A stretch of DNA of 64,000 nt from Trichodelitschia bisporula (lineage: Eukaryota > Ascomycota > Dothideomycetes > Phaeotrichales > Phaeotrichaceae), in NCBI GenBank assembly GCA_010356995.1, contig ML996697.1, forward strand, positions 306,153-370,152, written 5' to 3'. The notes below the pieces were generated by a model that was not told where the DNA came from, made no database searches, and worked only from the letters and a program-made list of their open reading frames with translations. Positions within the stretch are counted from its first letter, which is position 1. Every line of letters begins with the position of its first letter. Of this stretch, positions 56,201 to 64,000 are shown piece by piece. Position numbers and translations under genes: made by a program.

Positions 56201-57393
56201 GCCCGGCTTCAACACCCTATTAGCATGCCGACCAGGCCGATAAGCTGACTGGGCCGTCCGAACACCACCAGAGCACACTCGGCCTCCGCCCGTCCCTCCG
56301 GTGTATTGTAGCACCACCCGAAATATGCTTTACGTGGTACGTCCTTCGCGCATCCCAAGGCGAAACGCGGCACACCAGCCCATCCACCAACCTTTCCCTC
56401 ATCACTCCACTCCCACTCCCGACCCAAACCTTCAACCCCTCAAACCCCATCACAAACCCCTCACCCGAAGGCAGTGCAGTAAGACCCCCTTACGCGGCCC
56501 AAGGGCCGCTGACTCCCTCGCCCATCTGTCCCGGATGACATCACGCGGCCTTGCGCCCCGAAAAAGAACCGGCACCGTCACACCCCTGCAACCGGAAGTC
56601 AGCCCTATGACCCTACCACCCAGTTCACGCCCACGCGCGCTGACGCACCGCCTCCCAAACCACCCACACCCCGTGCCCCGATACAAACCAGCGGAGCAAG
56701 TTCCTGGCTGCAGACTCGAACCCTGCATTCTTCAGGCTAGAGGTTGCACAATCAAGATTTGCACCCCATGCAAGCAGTGCAGCTCCCAAGATACCCTGAA
56801 GACACTCCCGTCGTCAGTGACTTCATCGGCGCGCGATAGAACCTCGGGAATCGGGTCGAGGACCGGAATGACGCTTCCACAAGTCGCATTGCCGCAAGAT
56901 TTCACAATCAAGCAAAGCATGATGATTCAACAGCGTCGTCATTGACAATGACTATGACTCTCCACACACTATCCGTGCCTAAGCCCAAGTCCCGTAACCC
57001 GTCAGTCGGATACGGACTGACCTTCCCAAGCCGGAAGCACCCCTTCAGCCTCAAGCAGCCTTCCATCAACAGGTACCATAGCGCAGAAATGCCCAGACCA
57101 CTCAAAAGAAAAGGTCGTCAATTCAGTAATGCCTCCGAAACCGAATGCAAGTGCGCAACAAACTGTGCAGGTGATACCGCCATATTCCCCTTAAAAGTGG
57201 ATAGCACGACAACCGACCACCCGAAAAATATAGTGCCTCTCGCAAACGCACACTCTACTGGCCTTGCCTCGCTGAGAAAATTGCCAGGAGGAAAGTCGCA
57301 GCGGGGCCAGCCGGGCAAGAAAATTTATACAAAAAAAGAAAAGCAGCGCAATGCAATGCCCACGCACCATGCATGCTTGAAGGGAAAACCACC
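56201..57393. other. Intergenic 1.2 kb
   Basis: No gene is firmly supported. A + frame around 56700-56790 has several Cys (CRLEPCILQARGC, CTPCKQC) and may be another decayed member of the Cys-rich family. A short basic frame from ATG 57089 has no recognised relatives. Confidence 0.4.
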
Positions 57394-59700
57394 TCAGTAG
57401 GAAAGAATGTGCGTTCCTTCCGCCATGGCTCTCAGCCTGCGCCCACGCGCTAGACCCGCAAGCTCCATGCCCATCTCGCGCATCTTCTCCGCGCCTTTGC
57501 CCGGCGCAGGTCTGCGCTCGGGCTTGTGTGTCTTGCCCGCCCGCCGGCAGTATTTCTCAAGCAGCTTTTCCCGCCGCCGGAGACGTTTTGCCTCGAGACC
57601 CTTAACAATGTCAATGGCACCGCGGGTGGGCAGTTCCCACGCCGTAGGTGCCACGGTAGGCTCATCCTCGTTTTCCGCATCAGCAGCAGCCATTCGCGTA
57701 TGCATCATTGCCCCATGCCGAGGCACCGAATGGGCCACTCCAGCGCCCGGCCGCTCCGCTAGCGCCAAGTTGAACACTTGCGGCGCAGGTACCATAAAGG
57801 ATGTACGGCGCGTCGGCGGGGGAGATGTCAGCGGACGCGAAGGTGCGGGTGAGCGCATGCGTCGAGGAGAAGCACCGAATAGGCGCCGAGGAGGCGGAGA
57901 GCGCGCTCGCCTTGTAGGCGAGCGTGTCCGCTTGACCGGAGCAGGCGATCGTAGCCGCTTCATTGGAGGGGGCGGCGACCGCATGCGCTTGGGCGACAGC
58001 TGGGGAGAGCGACGCTTGGGCGCCACAGCGCGCGAGCGCTTATCAGAGTCATAGTGCGGATCAGGCTTGCCGTGCAGGAAAATGTGGGCGTCGCTCTCGT
58101 CATACCGGTCAATTTCTGACTCCTCGTCCTCTTCGTCCTCTTCGTCGAGCTCGGGATCAGAGGCGGGGAACGTGGGGTCAATGTCTTGGGGCACAGCGAC
58201 ATGCTTGGCGGCGCGACGCTGTTCCAAACACGACAGGTACAAATCCTCAAGCGGTCGGTCCTCATCGAGGGTCCCGCACACAAAGTCCGTGCTGTCGGGC
58301 AGTTCGGGTGTCTTGGTACGCATACCCTGCGCGCGGGACCGCCTCCGCTTCACCACCTGGGCGGCAGTCGGCATCACCAGCCCGTGCTCGCTCTCATTCG
58401 ACGCAATCGATGAGTCTGAACCGCGACGGCGGCTGCTGGGACGAATGTGTTCAACGTGATCGCCAGATGCGGGACGACCGGGCGCCCACCACTCGTAATC
58501 TGAGCCAGCATCGCTCTCTTCGCCCGAAGAGAAGCCGCCCTCATCGTCTGTCTGGAAGCCGTCGTCCGAGTCGTCGTCCTGGTAGGTGGCCTCGACCTCC
58601 GCGTCCGAATCGTCGCCCGAGTCAGCAGTTTCGTCCGCCTCGCCGTCTTCCTCGGCTTCATCCACGTCGTCCAGACGCTCCTCCTCGTCAACCTCATCTT
58701 CCACCTCCTTGACCAACCGGCGTAGCTTATTCTCGACATTGAGCGTGTCGTCAACGGTGATGCGTCTCCTGTGACAAGTCGACTCCCGCGTCCAGTCGTC
58801 CACCTCGTCCTCAGAGTTAGCAAACTCGTGAAATCGGGTAGCCTCTGGGCGGCTGCCGTCCGAGTCTGTGCTTCCTCTCCGGACAGAAACCACCGAGGTC
58901 TTCCGCACGGCATCGGGGGATTCTTGGCGGACGGTAGCGTCGGAGCCACGGTGGGTGCGGCCCTTAGAGGCAGAAAAGCGGCGGGTCTTCGGCGGCGGGC
59001 TCAGCAGCCGAGTGGGAGGGCGTGCTTCGGAGGGCTTGGCCGGGCATGCGAATTTCAAGACCGACGGCCGCCGAGGCAGCTCAGTGGGATTTGCATTCTC
59101 CGTCTTCGTAGGCGTTGTGACAAGTGTCGCCTGCTTGCAGGCAAATGTGATGCAACGCTTTCTACCAAGGCCGGCTTCAACGTTTTGCTCGTTGGACGTC
59201 AGCGCCGGCTGTTGGAGAGGTCCAATGGATTCATGGTGCGCGACGCGTACCCTAGCAGGGCCATCGAAAGATTTATGGTTGAAGATGGGCGACAAACCCA
59301 AGAAGCGGACAGGAGGGAGTGGCGGGCTCGGCGTGCCGCTGCGCGCGGGACTGTCCTGGCCGCCGTCGCTGGTGAGCTCGGCCATGGACGTGTTGCTGCC
59401 ATGGCTCCACGTGGAGGCGTTGGAGTTGACGCGTTTGGTCTCCTCCTCATCACTCTCATCACCGGAGATGAGGTGGATCTGGTGAGTGAGGAGCGACTTT
59501 CTGCGCTGTGCGATAAGAGCGATCTCCTTCTTGAACTCCGGACGGAGAGCTGACACACGCGGTGTCAGTTCAAGCGGATCGGGTGGCTCATCAGCTTCTG
59601 CAGTTTCTTCTAACGCGCATTCTGAGGATGTGGGTTGGTTCTGGAGGCGAGTGTCCGGCGGCGTCTGCAGCCTGACGACATTGGGTTGATGGAGCGGCAT
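57394..59700 (-). CDS. DUF2457-family extremely acidic nuclear protein
   Basis: A single exon of 768 aa starts at ATG 59700. The N-terminal part (PPDPLELTPRVSALRPEFKK) and the central acidic domain (about residues 320-410, long Asp/Glu runs) characterise the fungal DUF2457 family. A Ser/Arg/Pro-rich region (about 560-640) repeats RSP and PPPR units and resembles RS domains. The C-terminus has a basic coiled-coil-like segment (GLEAKRLRRREKLLEKYCRR). The function is unknown. Composition suggests a nuclear, nucleic-acid- or histone-associated role, which is inference. Confidence 0.9.
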   Translation of the reverse strand: MPLHQPNVVRLQTPPDTRLQNQPTSSECALEETAEADEPPDPLELTPRVSALRPEFKKEIALIAQRRKSLLTHQIHLISGDESDEEETKRVNSNASTWSHGSNTSMAELTSDGGQDSPARSGTPSPPLPPVRFLGLSPIFNHKSFDGPARVRVAHHESIGPLQQPALTSNEQNVEAGLGRKRCITFACKQATLVTTPTKTENANPTELPRRPSVLKFACPAKPSEARPPTRLLSPPPKTRRFSASKGRTHRGSDATVRQESPDAVRKTSVVSVRRGSTDSDGSRPEATRFHEFANSEDEVDDWTRESTCHRRRITVDDTLNVENKLRRLVKEVEDEVDEEERLDDVDEAEEDGEADETADSGDDSDAEVEATYQDDDSDDGFQTDDEGGFSSGEESDAGSDYEWWAPGRPASGDHVEHIRPSSRRRGSDSSIASNESEHGLVMPTAAQVVKRRRSRAQGMRTKTPELPDSTDFVCGTLDEDRPLEDLYLSCLEQRRAAKHVAVPQDIDPTFPASDPELDEEDEEDEESEIDRYDESDAHIFLHGKPDPHYDSDKRSRAVAPKRRSPQLSPKRMRSPPPPMKRLRSPAPVKRTRSPTRRARSPPPRRLFGASPRRMRSPAPSRPLTSPPPTRRTSFMVPAPQVFNLALAERPGAGVAHSVPRHGAMMHTRMAAADAENEDEPTVAPTAWELPTRGAIDIVKGLEAKRLRRREKLLEKYCRRAGKTHKPERRPAPGKGAEKMREMGMELAGLARGRRLRAMAEGTHILSY

Positions 59701-62700
59701 GGTGGAGCTGAAAACGTCGGATGATTACAAGAATAAAAGCAAAGCGTCCCAAGGTTATGCCTTGTGTAGGGTCGGTCGGTTCAAGGAAAGTTTGAGTAGG
59801 CGCAGCTTTGGCGCGACGAGATGGCTATGCTGATGGATTATGAGAGAATTGAGGAAGAGTTGGGAATAGTTCCCGGCAGAAAACGGCTATATTATGAAAG
59901 CCATGTCGAGAGGAGAAAAGAGGATGTAGCGCGGCTGACGGTTCTGTGCGCAACGGCGGATGAGTTGCTTGACGACAGTCAGAAGACAAATATCATGGTT
60001 AGGGCGCGAGTGACTCCAACCTTATGTGAGCAAGTGGCAGAAGCCAGATGCTGACGGTTCGCAGACTAATTTTCGATGCGGAGTTGGTGTGGAAGGAACA
60101 GTGAGGCGGGAGGGGAGGGGAGAACGTGGCGGTAGGCAGAGAGTGGGGGTTTGGGAGCGGTAGCCGCGCGAGCACACGCGCAGAAGCCAGAAGGCCACGG
60201 CACAGCCTCTAGGCGCGCAGAAGAGGCGAGCTCTGAGTGTTGCTGGTGGTTGAATAGGAGATTGGATGTTGGTGTTGTGTTGTAGGAGAGAAGGAGAGAG
60301 GAGTTGGTGATGTTTTTGGCTGAGGAGAAAATAGGAAAGGAAGTTGGAGGGAGGAGAGAGGGGAGAGGGGCGAAGGAGGTGAAGAAGAGATGAAGAAGAG
60401 CCGAGCGGGAAGGTGGGACGTTGTGTGGGAGAAGTTGGGAAGGAACGACTGGGGGGTCTGTTCGCGGGAACGGTGGGAGGGAAGGAACGAGCTTGACGAA
60501 CCAGCTGAGGGAGGGAAAGTGGCGGTCGCCGAAGAGTGGGCAGCCTGACTGCCTGAATTCCAGTTGAAAGGCCGTGGAGGCTTACTACCGGGTTTGGGAG
60601 AGGAGGGGTCACTTGGAAGAATTGATAGCTACAAGGACTGGTTAACGACGAGGGAAAAAGGATGGGATGGCCAGTCTAATCAGTCAGTCTAGGACCGTCT
60701 AGGATTGCCGAAGCGGAGAGCCCTTTCACTGTTGTCTTTCTCTTCTCATCCCCTTCACTTGCAAGGCCCCACGCTGTCGCTTGCCCTGGATTATTGCTTA
60801 GTTATGCTGAGAAACTGAAATGAAGCCATTGGACGCATTCCCGCACACAGCCCGCCGCCGTACGAGAAAAGGGCTGAGGATATCATCATCGGATTCCCGT
60901 CGGAGTATTACGGTACATCCGTACATTCCTCGCAGTTTGTGACTTCCATGTGGCTTCGACACCTTTTGCCCGTGGCAATTTCTCCGCTTTCACAGGTCTC
61001 ACTCGTTTTGCAGCAACTTGGACCCCAGATCGGCACTGCAAAGACGGGGTCGGCCACCTGCACGGGCTGGTGCATATCTCAGCCATCGTCAGCCCATTCA
61101 GGACAGGTCAAGAGATCACGACTTGCAGAATGCAGACCGCAGACCGCGTCGAGATGCAGAGAGGCTCATCCTCAGACAACAGTCTCTGTTTCACCCCCAC
61201 CTTATCCACACTACTGAGACGCAATTAACCAAACGTCAAGCGCGTCGCCCGTTATGACCATGATGATTATTAGCCGCTTCCCGTAACTTAGTGAGGAAAA
61301 TAGCGGGGACCCGTCAAACCTCGAAGTGCCCGCACCACCAACCAAAAAAAAACTACCAAGCCCAAACCCTAGACCCAAACACCCATCTCTCGCGCACGAA
61401 GCGGAAAAATGCCTCACTTTGCTCGTTACACCAGATTCGGCGCGACACGCGGCTGGGCTCGCAACAAAGTGCTTGCATATGGGCTGGGCCGGCTCGGCGG
61501 GCTTGGGATAATGGGTGTTGGGGGCGGACAGGCCAAGGGCGAACCAGGCGGGAATCTGCAGGACGGAAGAGAGGGGCAGAGCTTGTTCCGTCTTATCTTC
61601 ACTTTCACCGTTTCTTCGGCCGATCTCCCGACTGCAGAGGTGGACGGGAAGCTTGAGAACAGAAGGTGAATTTGCTGTCAGCGACACCGCCGACTGAAAG
61701 CAAAAATGCCCCAAGCGCTGCTCTCTGCAAACAATCTAAAACTCGTCCCACTCGTCCCCACCCGTCCGGCCCGTCGCGCGCGAAATCGGCCGCCAACGAC
61801 GGTTAGCGAGGCCAGAATTCCCACTAACCCGTAGCAACCAGTGGCTTGCCCAAGCCAGCGAAGCGAACCAGAGCGAAAAAGAAGTTGCCCACGAAGCATG
61901 CGTCCGCCGAAATCGCGAGCAACCAACGAAGCAACCCAGCGAACCGCAATGGCAGCAACGGAACTTCGAGTCCACCACTCGAAAATTGCTCTTCTCCACT
62001 ACTTTCTCCCCGCGCTATCAATGGACGTTGGGTAGGTCTAAGGTCCCGGCCGCCGGCGACGCTTAATTGCAGCTTCACGACGCGCCCGCAGCCCCTCGCC
62101 TGACCCTCTCCCCTCACCCCCTCCTCGGAGATGAACACTGGAGCCGAGCGAGCAGCGCTTGCGCCAGCGCCGTTCGGCCTCCAAACGGCTTTTCTCCACC
62201 GACCATAAAACAACGACATCCGTTCGTCCATCTCCAGGCCTGCATCAGGCCATTTGGATCAGGTGCTGTTCCGCTAAGGTTAAGCCCTCAACAACGTGAA
62301 TCGGCGTCGCACCCCTCTCATCCCCTCCCCCCTCACCCAACCCCCACCCGCACGTGCCCCCCCAGTACTCACCCCCCAGCCCCATCGCAGCGCCGCACCC
62401 GCGCGCGCCCGGGCGCCCATGCGGGGACCCCGCGCATTACGTGTTAACCGTGCGTTTGGCAGCGTGACGCCATCGCATCCCCGGCGCGAAGTTGAACCAC
62501 GAAGTATCAGCAACATCTCCCAACTCATCTCCGTATCAACTCAGCAATCCAACTCGAATCTCAGTTTTCACAACCATCCCCGCCACCCGGTTCCCTTGGA
62601 CCCTTCCCGAGCCTCACCAGGGGTCCCCCGTCCCTGCACCGCCACGAAGAAGTCTTACACCCACATCAAGGCATGATAGACACTGCCCTATCCAGGGCGA

Positions 62701-63446
62701 CGACACACGTTGTCCGAAACACGCGTGCTGCAAGGCTCGTCCCACGATCGGCGGGCACAGCCATCCGAGTTCCGGGCTAACCAACCCGAACCGGCGGCGT
62801 GGGGTGTGGCCGCGAAAGTTGAACCCGGCGTTGTGGCCGGCGCGGGTATTCGCGGGAGCGCCCGTGCCGATCGTGACGTAGCTGGGGATACGGGCCGTGG
62901 AGCCGGGGGGCGATGGGGGATTTGCGTGGTGTGGGCTGTGGGTTGTGGTTGGATGGTAATAGGTGAGTTGTGGTTGGTGATGCATGAGTTGAGCCGAGGT
63001 TGAGGATCGAGGGGGGGAAAGGTGAGCGGATTCGGTGGTTGGACTTTGCGGATTGTTGGAGCCAGTTGACAATTGCTGGCAGGCTCGCGACCATGAAAGG
63101 GCGGTTACGCTGCGGTATGGCTGTTCCTAGACGTCCTCGATGGCGGCTGATATCGTGCTAAGATTCCTCATATAACTCATATAACTCATATAATGGGAAG
63201 TGCGTGCTCCGGCAACGGGGTATCGTCAAACGTGTCTGATATGCCGGGTGAGGTTGGAAAGGCCACGGAGTTTGATGGAAACCCGCGAACACTTGAAAAC
63301 GCGTACTTGCGCGTACAATCAGTCCTTGATGACGGACAGGCCGAGCCCAATTCGATATCAGAGGGCTTAAGATTCACTTCTGGTATGCATATGACGGCAT
63401 ATGTCTCCACGCTGGCGGATGAGGGTGACACCAGCATCACCACAGC
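59701..63446. other. Long 3.7-kb intergenic region
   Basis: No gene is supported. The part next to 59700 is the DUF2457 promoter (purine-rich on + at 60.1-60.5 kb). Open frames at 61.3-62.6 kb overlap on both strands with biased composition. The + frame from ATG 63193 begins MGSACSGNG, which looks like a myristoylation/palmitoylation start. It could be a 5' exon of the gene below, but I found no consistent splice join. ATAACTCATAT is tandemly repeated just before it (63171-63195). Confidence 0.45.
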
Positions 63447-64000
63447 ATGTGTACAGAACAATGGTGCACGATTGACAGAAATGCGAAAGACAAAGACTGG
63501 AATGGCGGAGCACTCATGTCTGCATATAATACTTCCACATATCCTCCTTCCGAGCTTACGAAGGGTCCCTTCCAGTCTTGCCATATGTCACTTCCTCGGG
63601 TAAGAATGCTCCTTTCTTGATACACATCAGAGATACCCGTCACCTTCATATCACTGCATCCAGTACAGCATCCGTACCTCACCATCCTCGAAAAAAAATC
63701 GTCGCATGGTTTCATTCCCCTCAAGAAGCCCCGCAAAGTCGGGCGGCCGCAAGAGAGTGATTCGGCCCACCTTCACGACATTACTACGCCGCCCTGTTCT
63801 CAGCATCAACAACGTACCTGCAAGCAACCGACGTTACCGACCCGCAAACCCAAGCATTCAATTCCCCGCCGCAGCCAGTCAATCTTTCGCACCGTTTCGG
63901 ACTGATGAAGTCCTCGATCCCGACCTCAGCACGGCCCCGAGGCGTACGAGCCGGGCCGTGACCTGGGTGCTGACCCGCATCGGCCTGGGCGCTCTTGATA
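63447..64000 (+). CDS. Partial gene at the right edge, uncharacterised
   Basis: Exon 1 (63447-63599, 51 codons, starting MCTEQWCTIDRNAKDKDW) ends at a GTAAGA donor. A 64-bp intron (63600-63663) with a CAG acceptor joins it in frame to an ORF that stays open to base 64000 (YSIRTSPSSKKNRR, then a basic Ser/Arg-rich stretch and TSRAVTWVLTRIGLGALD). Support comes from the frame match and from the 41-kb relative, which keeps the donor at the same place. The true start may lie further upstream, or the gene may begin at ATG 63706. No family is recognised. Confidence 0.4.

Noticed and set aside
59821-60054. 77-codon + strand frame starting MAMLMDYERIEEELG
   Set aside because: It has a protein-like start, but it lies in the leader region of the DUF2457 gene on the opposite strand, has no recognised relatives and loses character after 50 codons.

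Overview
The window is nuclear DNA from a filamentous ascomycete (Pezizomycotina), most like a Dothideomycete. The evidence is introns of 41-55 nt (one of 79) with CTAAC/CTGAC-type branch points, GC-rich coding sequence, and fungus-restricted families: a HET-domain remnant, a Zn2Cys6 regulator, a DUF6536 membrane protein and a DUF2457 acidic protein. The genus cannot be named from the sequence alone. All exon joins below were derived by hand from splice signals, reading frame and family match.

Left third (1-14 kb). A YTA7/ATAD2-type AAA-ATPase with a bromodomain runs off the left edge. Next come PDX1 (E3-binding protein of the pyruvate dehydrogenase complex), head to head with a small mitochondrial membrane protein, then a TPR/MYND/SET methyltransferase and a short Ser-rich protein with two CxxC pairs. 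About 14-18.8 kb is gene-poor, with one small Cys-rich ORF and two 21-bp minisatellites. A broken HET (heterokaryon incompatibility) gene follows at 18.9-20.3 kb.

Middle (21-43 kb). A C2H2 regulator is interrupted by a 100-N assembly gap. It is followed by the mitochondrial aspartate/glutamate carrier AGC1, a DUF6536 multi-pass membrane protein, a cell-wall-sensor-like single-pass protein, a Zn2Cys6 regulator, a SelW/Rdx-like thioredoxin-fold protein, tRNA-Leu(CAG), a degenerate repeat-rich stretch (39.5-41.1 kb), and a secreted protein that I read as a PHM/DBM-type copper monooxygenase relative carrying a Met/His-rich linker.

Right third (45-64 kb). A NUC-1/PHO4-type bHLH phosphate regulator with a CAG/CAA tract comes first, then a monoacylglycerol lipase with a GC-AG intron and tRNA-Arg(ACG). 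An accessory stretch (50-57 kb) follows, holding a dispersed family of tiny non-secreted Cys-rich proteins, partly duplicated with their flanks. It is followed by a DUF2457 acidic protein and a partial gene at the right edge whose first exon has a degenerate relative at 41 kb.

No operon-like coupling is expected in this kind of genome. The notable groupings are the bidirectional PDX1 promoter and the Cys-rich family in the 50-56 kb block. I recognised no intact transposable element or virus-derived element.
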